From contig BQMF02000607.1 of assembly GCA_027922465.2 (NCBI GenBank), positions 124,001 through 188,000 on the forward strand: a DNA stretch of 64,000 nt, given 5' to 3'. Shown here in pieces: positions 1 to 12,785 of the stretch. A model generated the notes under the pieces. That model was given only the letters and a program-made list of their open reading frames with translations. It did not search any database and had not been told where the DNA came from. The first letter of the stretch is position 1, and the number at the start of each line of letters is the position of its first letter. Both the position numbers and the translations under genes were made by a program. The stretch comes from Turritopsis dohrnii (Eukaryota; Cnidaria; Hydrozoa; Anthoathecata; Oceaniidae).

Positions 1-332
1 AATTTCTACTGCAAAAGTTGAGTTTTGTTATTGGTTAAGATCCACATTTTATCAGTCTGCTAAAGTGAAAAGCTAATTCTGATGTATAATACAATAACAA
101 GTCACGTTTTAATAGCTATAGTCACGTTTTAATAGCTCATAAGATAATTTTATCCTACAAGTTGAGTTGTTTGTTGTTGTACTATACTTATGGCGTTTCT
201 TTTGTTTTGTTAAAAAGGACGATTTTGTTGCTTTATAAACTTTTCCTATTCATTCTACGTCTTCAATCCCCACAACGCACCACGAAATACTTTCCACTAT
301 CTTTAAACAGCATGTGATATGAGTTCTAAACA
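1..332. other. AT-rich spacer, no gene seen
   Basis: No coding signal is visible. A 17-bp word (GTCACGTTTTAATAGCT) occurs twice, at 101-117 and 121-137, as a short direct duplication. Confidence 0.5.
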
Positions 333-1660
333 TTAATTTCTACCACTATTCCAATCGTTAGGCGGGTGAACAAGATTTAGCTCGTTAACAAGATAGATAA
401 AATATTCACTTAGTTCTTCATCATGTTCTTCTATTGCATCCTCCGCCCAATCGAGAAAGTCGTTCTCTGTTAAGACTTGGTTTACTTGTTCTACGCTTAC
501 TGCACGCTTACAGTTAAGATATCCACGTAATTCAGGGAGAAAAAAGAGTTCCTCAGGTCGGCCTGGGATAGTATCATGTCTAGATTGGCGGATGTAATGT
601 GAGTTCCAAAGTTTCATAACTTCGTCAAGTTCGTGTTGAAATTAAAGCAGAGAATTTGAGCCATGCGCATTCTAAGTGCAATGAGTTACCAAATACCATT
701 TGATTCCTTGAAACTAGGTCTTTGAAAAAATCGATTAACCAAGACGTAAATCCTCGCTTACAATGCGACCAGAAATTCGCTATTCGTTGATTGTAATGAG
801 AAGAACCATACGTATGAAACAAACTTGCATTGAATAGACGCACTAAGTCCATTTTCCGTTCCACAGTCGGTTCTAAGATTTTCTGGACAAAATCCAAACT
901 TGACTACACTTTTTAAGTAACAATAAGCTGGTACAATGGGGTTGTTATTAGACCAAATGCTTTTCCTGGAAAAGCCATCTATGCAACCATGGATGGGAAA
1001 GCCAAATGGTTTAAGTTTGTCGTAACCATCCATGTGCCACACTGCGTTGGCACCAGGTGAAATGTATTTTCTTCTTCTTAATCTCCTGGCTTTCCTAACA
1101 CGGGTCCCCTCAGGGTCAATTTCTTTTAATAATGACATAATTTTATCACGTGCCACAGAGATTCCATAAGACTGGCGTAAAAAGTGCCACATGCCTCTAT
1201 AGCCACGCATAGATGACGGACCTTCGACTTCATGTTCAATGATCTCCCTTAATACATCGTCAAAGACTTCAGAGTCATTTCTTTTTAAGCCGAATTCACT
1301 AAGTCTTCGTTTTAGTGTTCTGACACTCATTTTTATTCCATGATGGAGCTTTAAAAACTTTACAATTACATCGATAGGGTGACCAGCATAAAATTAATAT
1401 CGGATCAACTCTTTTTCTGAACAAACAACGGTTTTCATGGTCGTCAAATCAAATTCCATCCCTCTCTTACATCCACAAGAAGAACAAAATATTTCTTCAT
1501 CTCCAAGAGCTTTTCCACAGTTGTGGCAATACGTTACGTGTGGAACTGAATCCGGTTTCGTGTTCAATGGCTCTGTTTGACATCCTGATAATTTTTCCTC
1601 GATTTTGAATTTTTTTTCTCGATTTTGAATTTTTTTTCTCGATTTTGAATTTTTTTTCAC
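333..1660 (-). pseudogene. Zinc-ribbon plus integrase-core (rve/DDE) transposon-type gene, broken
   Basis: On the minus strand the reading starts with a zinc ribbon (CHNCGKAL...FCSSCGC, about 1480-1540). It continues through a helix-turn-helix-like stretch (MSVRTLKRRLSEFGL, near 1330) into an integrase core with WHMDGYDKLKPFGFPIHGCI, DGFSRKSIW and DCGTEN (about 945-1120). Downstream pieces in shifted frames (YGSSHYNQRIANFW, then LWNSHYIRQSR) are the normal continuation of this family, which is multicopy in cnidarians, fish and other animals. Lesions: an in-frame TAA between the zinc ribbon and the HTH segment (near 1394), and frameshifts around 945, 900 and 640. The lysine-rich N-terminus is encoded by the adjacent 20-bp minisatellite. 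I read it as a dead copy of a multicopy integrase-like gene. The family placement is from recognition of the motif order. Confidence 0.75.
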
Positions 1661-1745
1661 GATTTTGAATTTTTTTCACGATTTTGAAATTTTTTTTCAC
1701 GATTTTGAAATTTTGTTCTCGATTTTGAAATTTTTTTCTCGATGG
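1591..1745. repeat. 20-bp minisatellite, about 7-8 units
   Basis: Repeated unit of the form CTCGATTTTGAATTTTTTTT with small variations (CACG for CTCG, GAAAT for GAAT). It overlaps the 5' end of the integrase-like pseudogene, where in translation it becomes repeated K-K-F-K-I-E-like residues. Confidence 0.9.
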
Positions 1746-2430
1746 CCCCTCTCGGCCACCATATTAGTGGTATGTCTAAAACAAATAGTGGCAAAAATTG
1801 CATGTTAAAAAAGAAAAAAAAAGCAACTAAGGAATTTCAAAATTTTCCGAGATTACTTCTCATTTTAGTAAAAATTGAATTCAGGAAGTTATAAAGAATT
1901 TGATTGATTGAACATTTTCTCTGAAAATGTTTTTTCATTAATCAAATCAATCATGTTAATTTCAAAATAACTCAAACGAAGCGTCAAATCTGTTGACACT
2001 TCAATCATATTTTTATGATTGAATGAACGTTTTGTCAGAAATTTTTACTTAAGATCGCATACTTGCTAAAGGATTCTATGGAGAACTTCTTAAGTACCCC
2101 ATCTTTGACATTTGAGAATTTCGTAAGAGAACTGTCACTATTGAAATACAAGCCTGACGCTAAAGCGCATTGTTCAATGAAGTCTTGTGTAAACTTTTAC
2201 AATAAAATTTTCTTTGCTAATAATTCAAACCTTTTTCAATGAAAAAAGTCTCTATCAACAAATAAATTTTATTCTCAGAGCATTTTCTGAAATATGATCA
2301 AAGATTAATCCCAACTTAATGAGCTTTGTGTAATTCATATTGGACAGCCTTAAATTCTTTAATCAAGACTTTGCTCAAATTTCATAGGATTCACAAGCAC
2401 AGTTCAAACCCAATAACATTAGAAACTTAC
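1746..2430. other. Intergenic or intronic, no gene seen
   Basis: AT-rich sequence without a convincing ORF. The part just below 2431 is intron or flank of the Ig-domain gene, because a good splice donor (GTAAGT, minus strand) sits at 2430. Confidence 0.5.
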
Positions 2431-3712
2431 GCAGTACTGTTAACAACGCTGGATTGGACTGCATAATGGTAGCAAAGTCTTCAACATAGCAGTTGATTGA
2501 GCCACCATCATTGCTGTGAACGTTCTCAATAACTAACTCGTTATCAGAGTTGATGTGTATCCTCCCTTTTTGTAAGACAGTCCGATAGACAGTCTCTTTG
2601 TGACCCCAATATAACTTGGGGGACTTTCCACCTTTGACTTTGCATTTAAATTTGACCGTTCGTCCAATGCCAATTGATTTACTAGCTGGCATAATTTCAA
2701 AATGTGGCATTTCTAAGGGACAAGTGGAAAATTTTGACGTTCAAACAAACAAGAAACAATTCAGACGCAGTTTTGTAACCATAACTGCTCACCATAAACA
2801 TGCACCTTTCCAGTTGCAACATCCTCTCCAATTTCATTCTTTGCATAACATTTGTATTGTCCACTATCTGATATCTGAGCATTTAAAATTTTTAACAGTC
2901 CATCACTTGTTTTTCGAATGCGACTCGCATCAGGTAAGCTCCCGCCAACTTTCGTCCATGTGCGCTGTGGTTGCGAAAATTTTAAAGATTCGCACCGAAT
3001 CTCGACAGTTTGACCTTTGTATGCGTTAATTTTGTTATTATGAATTTCAATGTCTGGCTTAGTAAGTCGAAAACTCAACTGTGCCGCTGCAGTTACTCTA
3101 CGCTCACTATTGGATGCTACACAGGTGTATAACCCAGCATTCCCACCATATGACAATGAGAGGAGGAGCTGATATTCCCTACCATTTTTCTTAGCTACAA
3201 GATTATGCTTACGTTCTATGGGAGCATTGTCTTTATACCACTCAACTGTTGGAGCTGGAAATCCAGATGGTGGAATACATTTAAACACGTGGGTGTCACC
3301 AATGGAAATAGAAGCGTTCTTTGGTGACAGGATGAAGTTTTTTTCAAGATCTATCAATACAAAATTAACCTACGATTGAATGATGAAAGAATGATGACAG
3401 ACGAAATAGAAATTTAATCACACTTACATTTAATTCGGACAGTAGCATCCCTACTCTCCGTAGAGCCTAATGTATTTGTTGCTATGCATTTGTATTTTCC
3501 GCTATCATTACGTTTAAGGCTACGTTCTGCTGAAGAAATTAGCAATGTATTGTCAGGCAGAACAGTACCTATTCCATCAACTACAAACTTTTTCCCATCT
3601 TTGTACCAATCGACCGTTGGAAGAGGTGAGCCAGTAACTTGGCATTCAAGCTTTATTACTTCTTTCCTTGAAACAATAACATCTGATGGTTCTCGGTTTA
3701 TAAATGGTTGAT
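2431..3712 (-). CDS. Immunoglobulin-superfamily gene fragment, three exons, four Ig domains
   Basis: Three minus-strand exons have consensus borders. Exon a (3712-3428, after TTTTTTAG and before GTAAGTG) encodes one Ig domain (LECQVTG, VDWYKDGKK, DSGKYKCIATN). Exon b (3350-2793, before GTGAGC) encodes two (FKCIPPSG, VEWYKDN, GLYTCVASN; then IRCESLK, SGQYKCYAKN). Exon c (2712-2431, before GTAAGT) encodes a fourth, more divergent one (KFKCKVKGG, SINCYVED). All four show the Cys, Trp/Tyr and D-x-G-x-Y-x-C pattern of I-set domains used in adhesion or receptor ectodomains. No signal peptide, membrane segment or other domain is seen nearby, so this is an internal fragment of a larger gene; orthology (Robo-, hemicentin- or FGFR-like) cannot be decided. 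No stops are seen in these exons, so it may be a live host gene. Confidence 0.82.
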
Positions 3713-4240
3713 CTAAAAAATACGTTATGTTATTGAGTTATAATACTGCTTTGTTAAAATACATGTTGATGGCAGAAGTTAGTTTGGATGATTGGAAAAA
3801 GATACTTACATGCACTAACATGATGCCAGACCAGAAAGTAGCAAAATATAAAGTCTTTATGTGTTGTATAAAACATATTTTGTATATTAGTTCTGAAATA
3901 AAAGAGATATCTTTTATCGAAGAGATAAATTCTGGACACAGTGAGATCATTGAAATCAATTGCTGAATAATGACTCCTCAACATACTATGAAAGTAGACA
4001 GAGAAAACTAAAAACATGATTGTGATCATTCCATCATTTATTAAATCAATGAAGAAATACCTAAAGATAACTACATCAAGAATACAGGTTGACTTATTAT
4101 ATATTTGTTTGGCTAAAGAAAATAAAATCCATAAGATGCTGATAATGTGACTTCATCTTGAACTGAAGCAGGAAAACAAACCAACACACTGGTATGTTGT
4201 ACACAAATATTGTCGTCGATTATGTTTTCTCTCCTCCCGT
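3713..4240. other. Non-coding stretch upstream of the Ig exons
   Basis: Likely intron of the Ig-domain gene. Short ORFs on both strands have no recognisable domain or splice context. Confidence 0.45.
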
Positions 4241-4533
4241 GTGAAGTTTTTAAGAAGAGAAACCATTCCATTGGGATTAATTTTTAAATCTGAAAATGTC
4301 ACTTCCGAAATGATACAGATTTTACAAGAAATCCATCAGAAATACGTTCCTTGTACGTCATCAGGTGACGGTGACAAGGATGTGATAACAAAAATACCAT
4401 TTGGTGGTGACCAATTGACAGAAGAACGCGCAATAAACGCACAAAGGGGATTTCTTGATGGTGACAATGATCTAGAAAAGCTAAGAGGGTTGGAACCAAA
4501 GTTTGAAGATTGACATCTATAAAAAACTCTTTC
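4241..4533 (+). pseudogene. DUF6589-like gene, 5' fragment
   Basis: The reading has IQILQEIHQKYVPC, then FGGDQLTEERAINAQ and LRGLEPKFED, the characteristic central block of the DUF6589-like family (function unknown, multicopy in cnidarians and some fungi). After GLEPKFED a TGA stands where the family normally has Trp. A few codons later the reading is cut by the inverted-repeat element starting at 4534. The continuation lies beyond that element at 5996-7238. The N-terminus is missing. Confidence 0.7.
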
Positions 4534-5995
4534 CCAGCAGACACCCAACGTTTATCTAACGTTAGTCTAACGTTGGTTCTAGGTTTAACGTTACCAACGT
4601 AAAACCAACGTTATTCCAACGTTAACTACTTACGTTAGTACAACGTTAGAAAGTTACATCAGGACAACGTTAAATTTCGTTAATTTACGTTGTATTAATG
4701 TTAGTGTTACGTTAGTTTTTACGTTGTGGTAACGTTCGTGGTTGGTTAGAATGGAAGTCTTTTTTTAATTAGTATAACGTTAAATACTTACGTTAGTATA
4801 ACGTTAGATACTTACGTTAGTATAACGTTACATACTTACGTTAGTATAACGTTAGATACTTACGTTAGTATAACGTTAAATTTCGTTAATTTACGTTATA
4901 CTAACGTTAGTGTTACGTTATTTTTTACGTTGTGGTAACGTTAGTGGTTGGTTAGAATGGAAGTCTTTTTTTAATTAGTATAACGTTAAATACTTACGTT
5001 AGTAAGGGCTATCATAAGTAAGTCCTTGAGGATGATATGAATTTTGATTCGCACTTGCTACACATTTTCGCCTTTTCAATTAAGAAGTGTATCTCTTGAA
5101 AAAACTCGCTTTTACCGTGCTAACCTAGTATTTCCTCTCCATTTTACACATGGTAATATGTCTATTATATATCTATTATATACTTCGCGCTAGTCTAGCC
5201 TTAAAACGAGAAATCAGTTTGATTATTTAATCTTGGTTTTGCTGGCAAGATCTGTACTACATGACTTATAGATGCTAGCTAGAGTATTAGGGCCTGCTAC
5301 TTGATTATTTTTAATAGAAATCTTTTACTCAAGGTTTCTGATTAATTTTGTTGTATCCCCAGAGTGTTTTGCTTTGTTAACATATGAAAGCACAAAATGT
5401 CTGTTCTATGGACATTAGTCAGCTGGAAAATAGATATCTGCTCTAGCATAAATTTCTATTGATTTTCATTTATTGCAATTTGCCGTAACCACAAGCATTC
5501 GTTTAACACCTTCACTTATATTTGTTTCTTTTTCTTCTATTAGGCATGCGTAAATATTGACATAAAAATATACTTTTCTTGTCAATTAAAGGTAAATATC
5601 AACTTTTATGACTATTCGCTGTTTTCGTCATTTGTCTTACTTTGTTGGGATGGACACCGGGATTTGTTTATAATGACTTCAGAAGTCATTACAATGTTAT
5701 AACATTTTGATGTTGTTAACGAAATTTAACGTTGTCCTGATGTAACTTTCTAACGTTATGCTAACGTAAGTATTTAACATTATACTAACGTAAGTATTTA
5801 ACGTTATACTAACGTAAGTATTTAACGTTATACTAACGTAAGTATCTAACGTTATACTAACGTAAGTATCTAACGTTATGCTAACGTAAGTATCTAACGT
5901 TATACTAATTAAAAAAAGACTTCCATTCTAACCAACCACTAACGTTACCACAACATAAAAAATAACGTAACACTAACGTTAGTATAACGTTGGGT
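4534..5995. mobile_element. 1.46 kb non-autonomous TIR element built of ACGTTA-rich subrepeats
   Basis: The ends are inverted copies of CCCAGCAG(A/G)CACCCAACGTT. The left arm (about 4545-5000) and right arm (about 5695-5990) consist of short subrepeats of the type ACTTACGTTAGTATAACGTT in opposite orientation, flanking roughly 700 bp of unique AT-rich sequence without an ORF. It sits inside the DUF6589-like gene. A target-site duplication could not be resolved (flanks CTCTTT and TTATGA). I do not assign a superfamily. Confidence 0.8.
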
Positions 5996-7238
5996 GCCTG
6001 CTGGGTTATGAGGTACATGAAGATTATGCTGATACTGCAAAATATCTAGAATTTCAATATGGTAAAAATATATTTACTCGTATTATTAAAATTTTTAAGA
6101 TAAAAGATCGAGTATTCCGTGATGAAAAATCCGGCGCAGAGTTTGGAACAACAACCTGGGCACTAAAGGTTTTGTACCGGTTCGAATGCCAAAAAAGGTC
6201 CGCATGAAGCATTTAACGATTACAGAGACTTCTGCGATGATGAACTTGATGCACAGATAGTGTCTATGGCTATGGCTTACTTTAAAATGGACAACATTGA
6301 AGGTATTATTAATGTTCCAAAATAATAGTGAGCTAAATAAAGGGATTCAAATCTGACATCCGACCTATCTACCTAAAATATTCCGTTACAGAAAATCCCA
6401 TTCCGCACACAATATTGAACTCTAACGATGAAGAAAAAAGCACATGGCTGTATGAATACTCACACTTTCATTAAAGATTTATCGCTGTGGACTGTGTTCC
6501 AAAATTTACAAATCCAAAACCAATCGCGACAAACACGAGAAGACCATATGCCTTTACCAGCGTGAAGTAACAGTGCAAGAGGCTGATGAAACAGACCACA
6601 TTTTTTCATATCAGAAGGCATCACTATCATTTAATTTGTTGCTACGCAACATCAACGATAGCATAAAAGAAGGTGATGGTGAACGCTTAATAGAATGTTA
6701 CAAGTTAGCTCTTTTGTTTTTTAAATGCTTTCATCGCAACAAATACGCTTACACTCTTCTGAAATTACTCTACCGCTTAAAACTACAACCAGAAAACGCA
6801 TTTCGTTTGATTTGGGGCCGTTTCATCAACACTAGTGGTAGAAAAGGAAAGAACATATCTCTGGACCTGCATTTAGAACATCTTAATAATTTTTTGAAAG
6901 AGATGCTTCGATCCCTACGAGGAAATTTGAGCGAAAGTAATGCAGAGAGAATCGCGAAATCTGTGTATAACACAAAAATGATAGTTGATAATATTGAAAC
7001 AACTTATTCAGCACAGCAAAGAAATCATTCAACAAGAAAAAATAACAAGTTAAATGATGTTGCGAAGCTCGCCAATGAATATGTAAAGGCTGCTGTTTGG
7101 AGTAATGTAGCAGGTCGCCAATATGAATCCTTCCCGTACTTCAATGAAAACCTTCTCCATTCTTTGGAAGTAAGTAAATTGTTGAAATGGATTAAAAAGA
7201 AGCAAGACGAATTTGAAGAATTATATACAAATTGATAG
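5996..7238 (+). pseudogene. DUF6589-like gene, 3' fragment
   Basis: Continuation of the gene split at 4534. A frameshifted segment (about 6030-6325) precedes a C2H2-like finger (CGLCSKIYKSKTNRDKHEK, about 6496-6550). The intact C-terminal part (6573-7238, 220 codons) has SIKEGDGERLIECYKLALL, IWGRFINTSGRKGKNISLDL and LEHLNNFLKEML. The EGDGER and GKNI-LDL-LEH blocks are the signature of the DUF6589-like family. At least one frameshift and an in-frame stop (near 6325) separate the pieces, so the gene is dead even without the insertion. Function is unknown; association with mobile DNA is a reasonable inference from copy number in related genomes. Confidence 0.7.
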
Positions 7239-7881
7239 ACAAATATTATATGAGTATGTTTATGTGACAATTTCTCCTCATAAAAATCTTTGAAAAGAGA
7301 CATGATCATAACTTCACTGAAACAAACAAAAACAAGAGCCAGATGGCGCAAAACGGTAGCAGCAGAAGTACCCTACGCTAAAAAGTCTTGCTGATTTTGT
7401 CTGCTTAATAGAACGACTCAAAACATTAATGTAAAGTTATAAATTTTTTCACTGAATTCAAAACAGTCTTTATATTGAAAAACATTGGAAAACATAATAC
7501 TATACTATCAGTGTGGCTAAATAAAGTGACACCAGCAAGTGTATTGTTAACAAAAAAGAACTAAATACGTAATGCATATGTGAGTTGTAATTGCCCCCGC
7601 AGCAAGCGTTAGCGAGCGAGGAGGCATAGTTGTTTCACGAGATAGGGAAAGTCAGTTTTCGATTTTGTTCATCATCTTCATCTTCCAACATCCATGGTGC
7701 TTTGCGAGTTTTAAGAATTTCGCAGCGACATTCCGTAATCGAGCACGCCGACAACAACACGAAGAAGACGAAGATAATAAAGGTATTACTTTTTTTTCTA
7801 AACTGCTACTTCAGATATGAGCTCTGAACCGTTATCAGTTTTCAGAAATCTTTTCCAGCTGTATTTTCAACTTATTAACAG
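7239..7881. other. Spacer with a GC-rich terminal-like module
   Basis: Mostly AT-rich, no gene seen. At about 7587-7665 is the module ATTGCCCCCGCAGC...GCGAGCGAGG...GATAGGGAAAGTCAG, which recurs at about 14273-14355. It may be the left end of the element that carries the helicase at 7882. Confidence 0.5.
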
Positions 7882-10313
7882 TTGATGAGAAAACTCTTTT
7901 TCAATCAAGATACGCTCTTAAAGGCATATTGTAGTATTTGTAACATAGATTTTACTACTGAATTGCCATCTATGGTAAATTTTATGTCTGAACTTGATTT
8001 AGCAAATCTAGAAAATTTAAATCTAATTGATTACAATGCATGTTTGGAATATCTTGCTAAATATGCTGCAAAAGCTGAGAAACTACCTGATGTTGCTAGA
8101 CATGCTTTTGTTTCTATTGTAGATAATTTAAAAGGTACAGAGCAAACAAGATCAATTATTCAGAAGTCAATGATTAGGGCTGTTGGAGAGCGTGACTTCA
8201 GTGTTCAGGAAGTAATGCATAATATACTTTCCTTGAAAATGCATAGTTGTTCTTTTCAAATATTAAGTGTGTCTGTTGAAGGGTCAAGAAAAATAGTTAT
8301 AGCTGATGATCAAGTTGAAACTGAAGTTTCATTGTTAGATCATTATGCAAACAGAAAAAAATTAAAGGGTTGTGATAATAATGTACTTCAATCCAATTTT
8401 GTACAGTTTGTGGCAAACTGTACAGTACAAAAGGAGGAAATAAAAAAACGGAAAACCCCAATTATTGTGAGAGCATTTCCATGCTTAAATGGTAATCCTG
8501 AAAGTCCACAGTATGCTACTTACTGTAAATACCAGTTGTTGAAATACAAGCCATGGAAATTTAAAATAAGTAATGCTTGGGATAATTTAGATGATGAAGA
8601 TGATGCTATTTATTGTCAAAAATGGAGCGAATTTCTGCAAAGTGATCTTGGCCACACTCTCGTCCCAAATTTCAGAAGAGAGTTTAACAATGCAGAGATT
8701 TTTTTGAGAGACTTGAAGTTGATGACAATGAATTTGAAGAATGTGATCATGGATGCACTTAGCTGGTTTATATGCTAACAATATTACTGATGCTGATGAG
8801 CCCATACAAAGTAATGCTGAGTATTGGCATTCTTGTAGGACAAAATATACTGAAGAACAAATTGGTAATATGCCATCATGGTTAGACCAGAAAAAAGCAA
8901 ATTCCCTTGATGTTGAAGAAGTATTTGAAATAAATGTAAGCTCTTTAAATGAAGCACAAAGGACAGCCTATGATATCATATCTGATCATGGTAACTGTCT
9001 TGTTAAACAGTTGCTTATGATTATTGTAGGTTTAGCAGGCAGTGGTAAAAGCTTTCTTATCAACTGCATTAGGACATTATTGAAGGAAAAATGTGCAGTA
9101 ACAGCTTACTTTGGAATAGCTGCTTTTAATATTAAGGGAATGACATTGCACTCTCTTTTAAGGCTTCCAATTAGAGGCAAAAACATTCATGATTTAAAAC
9201 GGCGTGCTCTGTTGCAGCTTCAAGAACAGTTACGTTCTATCAGATATATTATTATTGATGAATACTCTGTAGTTGGTCAGAATTTGTTGGGATGGATAGA
9301 TAAGCGATGCAAACAAGGTACTGGTAATATGGATAAACCATTTGGAGGAATATCAATAATTCTAGTAGGAGACATTGCACAATTACCACCAGTGGGTGAT
9401 AAAGTGTTGTATCATAAGAAACCTACTAGTGAATTAGATACCATGGGGTTCTGCATTACAGAATGTTCACTACTGTAATAAAACTTAGTGTTAATGAGCG
9501 GTCGAAAGGAAACAGTGCTGAGCAGAAAACTTTTCGTTCTGCACTTAATAGATTAAGAAATGGAGATTCATCAAAGAATGACTGCAAATAATTCGTTCTA
9601 GAACACCTGGTCGGTTACCAAATAATGTTGATGTGAAATCTTATGTAAAACTGTCTTTTGCAAATGAGAAAGTAGCTAAAGACAACCATGAAGCGTTAAT
9701 GAGTCTTGGTGTACCTGTGGCACAAATAAATGCAAGGCACAATAATAAAACAGCAGCAAAATTGCCTTCTGATGATATGGGTGGACTTGAAAATAAGGTA
9801 TTTTTAGCTAAAGGATGCCGTGTAATGTTGACAAGAAATTTATGGAGGGCAATGTAATGGTTCTATGGGTGTAGTGAAAGACATTGTATTTCAAGAGGGT
9901 GATGCACCTCCTAATTTACCTATTGCAGTGATAGTGAAATTTGATTGTTATTCTGGACCAAGTATACTTGAAGATGAGCTCTGTTGTGTTCCTATTATCC
10001 CTCTTACGAGCATATCTGATTTACATGGTTCAACTTGTGAGAGACAACAACTACCACTTAGACTATCATGGGCTATTACAATCCATAAATCTCAAGGACT
10101 GACTTTAGATAAAGCTTGGATTGATTTAGGTAATACAGAAAAATTTATTGGTTTGCGTATGTGGCCATCTCTAGAGTAAGAAAACTGGAAGATTTGATTA
10201 TTGAACCAATGACATTGGAGAGGTTGCAGGATATAAAGAAGAAGAAAAATTATCAGTATGGAATTGCTGAAGAAGAAAGATTGGAACAGTTAGCTTTCAA
10301 AACAATTTCATAG
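7882..10313 (+). pseudogene. Helitron-type Rep (C-terminal part) / Pif1 helicase, frameshifted
   Basis: The first block (7882-8778) ends the rolling-circle Rep domain. It has the two-tyrosine motif EYLAKYAAK (Y-L-A-K-Y), then EVMHNILSLKMHS and YCKYQLLKYKPW, typical of the Helitron linker. The second block (8753-9478) is a Pif1-family helicase: Walker A GLAGSGKS, motif II IIIDEYSVVG, and LVGDIAQLPPVGDK. Later blocks (9633-9857, 9865-10179, then to about 10313) carry LRLSWAITIHKSQGLTLDKA and VAISRV, motifs V and VI. The HUH half of Rep is absent. Frameshifts or stops lie near 8770, 9480-9630, 9857 and 10179, so this is a truncated dead copy. No Helitron 3' hairpin/CTRR end is recognised downstream. 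Confidence 0.82.
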
Positions 10314-11559
10314 CTTTTGCTTAAATACTTTTGGTTATTCCAGTTTCGCTATGGCTTAGATTATCTCAGAAAGTTGAATGAGTAAATTAAACTGTATAGT
10401 GACTTGTAATGTTATAAATTTTGTATTTTTTTAAGTAGTATTTTTGTTTTCTTAATAGTCTGTATTTTTTTAATTTGAAGATTTTATCAATGGACAATGA
10501 ACTCTGGCTGAATGGATAACGGAAAAAACCATCACTGGACAGTACAAGTATACAAATATAACTACAAATATAACGGCGATTTTGATTTCGAGTTGTTGAA
10601 TATATTGGAAAGAACCGCCTAAAAATCAGCCATCGCATCATCTGTTACACTGATGACTTCACTTTGTAAGTAAGCTAGAGTATCGATAGATTCTTTGTCT
10701 CGCAATTATATTATTTAATCCTGAGGAATGTAAGATAATTGTACTCGAAAGCTATCAAAACTGTTCAAGCCTTGCGTAATTAGTGTCTTTTATTCTACTC
10801 TCAGTCATCACCTATGTTGATTTTTTTTAAAAATTGAACTTCAATCATCTCTTTAGATGAATATACGATATCACAACAAGCCATGAAAGCATACGGAAAT
10901 CTAATCAGCATCTCAAGAATAAAATCATTTTCAGGATGCTGTAGTCATCACTCCATGTCACTATACCAGTTCAATCGTACGAATTAATATTTCTGCTTCC
11001 TGCTTTTCCAACGACGATAAACAAACAACTACAAATGGAATGAAATAGTAGTGGTACTTATATACTTTAAATATTCATGTGTACCCATTCGTGTTTCGGG
11101 TACATCTTATTTTTCCGAAATGGTGCCGATTAGTTTAACGTCAGAGAATGTTTGAAGCCAAGACTCCTACATATTGTTATTTTTTTAATAAGCTCCTAAT
11201 GAGAATTGAAATATAATGAAGATATAAAGATGCAGATTCTGTGAATGTTTATTAATTCAAAAGTTTCCGGAAGCGTCCTTCGGGAAAAAGTCCAAAATTC
11301 AAAGTCTGATTATAGTCAAACAATGTGAAGCGGGCCTGTAGCGCTTGATGGATGGTGCATCTGTTTTCGTCACCTCCGCCATGCTCCTTTTCGTTTCCTT
11401 ATTCAATTTCCGCGCTTTTAAGCGTAGGAAATTGTTTGGTTTACACATTCTATCTATCTATCTATGTAACACTTTTTTGCTGTTTTCGGAAAGTCCGTTC
11501 GGATTTCGGATTGTTTGTTTATTCAGAATAGTTAATGACTGACCTATGCTAGGAAAACT
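10314..11559. other. AT-rich intergenic sequence, no gene seen
   Basis: No ORF with a recognisable domain. A short CTAT microsatellite lies at about 11452-11465. Confidence 0.5.
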
Positions 11560-11569
11560 TAGGACATGT

Positions 11570-12295
11570 TTGACTAAAATTGGGAAATTTAGACAAGGTG
11601 CTGATTTCAAATTTGGCAGTCATTTTGTCAGAATTGACTAAAATTGGACAATTCGGGCCAAATTTGGACCAAATTTCAAAAGTTCTTCAAATTTCATGAA
11701 ATTTTGCATGGATTACAATTGAAAGGTGCTGATTTCAAATTTGACAGTCATTTTGTCAGATTTGACTAAAATTGGACAATTTGGGCCAAATTTGGACCAA
11801 ATTTCGAAAGTTCTTCAAATTTCATGAAATTTTGCATGGATTACAATTGAAAGGTGCTGATTTCAAATTTGATAGTCATTTTGTCAGAATTGACTATAAT
11901 TGGACAATTGGGGCCAAATTTGGACCAAATTTCGAAAGTTCTTCAAATTTCATGAAATTTTGCATGGATTACAATTGAAAGGTGCTGATTTCAATTCTGG
12001 CAATCATTTTGTCAGATTTGACTTAAATTGGACAATTTGGGCCAAATTTGAACCACATTTCGAAAGTTCTTCAAATTTCATGAAATTTTGCATGGATTAC
12101 AATTGAAAGGTGCTCATTTCAAATTTGGCAGTCATTTTGTCAGAATTGACTAAAATTGGACAATTTGGGCCAAATTTGGACCAAATATCGAAAGTTCTTC
12201 AAATTTCATGAAATTTTGCATGTATTACAATTGAAAGGTGCTGATTTCAAATTTGACAGTCATTTTCTAAAATTGGACAAATTTTGAAAAATCTT
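11570..12295. repeat. Satellite array, 128-bp unit, about 5.5 copies
   Basis: The words AAAGGTGCTGATTTC, GGCCAAATTTGGACCAAATTTC and TTCATGAAATTTTGCATGGATTAC recur every 128 bp, with minor substitutions and one truncated last unit. The overlapping short ORFs here are translations of the repeat, not genes. Confidence 0.92.
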
Positions 12296-12579
12296 CAATT
12301 TTCATGAATAAACATCATGCACAAGGTATTGGTGAACTGTTTTTCTGGCCCCGAAACATCATAGTGAATTGCAAAGCTGTCAAGATTAAGTTAAATAAAT
12401 TAAAGAAGGGAGAAATTTGATGAATTCCAGACTGTATCAAATTATTAGTCAGTGTGTAAGTCACTCAGATATCTTGAAAATTAGCCTAAAGCAATTTTCT
12501 CAAGGGCTGATGGCGGAAATTGTTCAAGCCTAATGGCTTCTAGTTGATTTTAATACACCCGTGGTGAAGTGAAGTCTTT

Positions 12580-12745
12580 ATACACCCGCGTTTTATTTAT
12601 TTATTTATTTATAACAAATATTTATACAGGATGATCACTTCAACAAAATAAAATTGCTGTTATCAATGTGGGTCCTGTCCTAAATTAAAATTAAAATAAA
12701 ATGTGTAATGTACAGAGACTGTTAAAAATATGATACAAATATAAA

Positions 12746-12776
<31 letters not shown>

Positions 12777-12785
12777 AAATATAAA
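12580..12785. repeat. Low-complexity TTTA and TA tracts next to a LINE fragment
   Basis: A (TTTA)n run at about 12593-12615 and a (TA)n run at about 12747-12772 precede the 3' end of the minus-strand LINE RT fragment. Confidence 0.8.

Noticed and set aside
11772..12106. Two similar 68-codon ORFs
   Set aside because: They lie in the 128-bp satellite, whose unit length is not a multiple of three; satellite translation.
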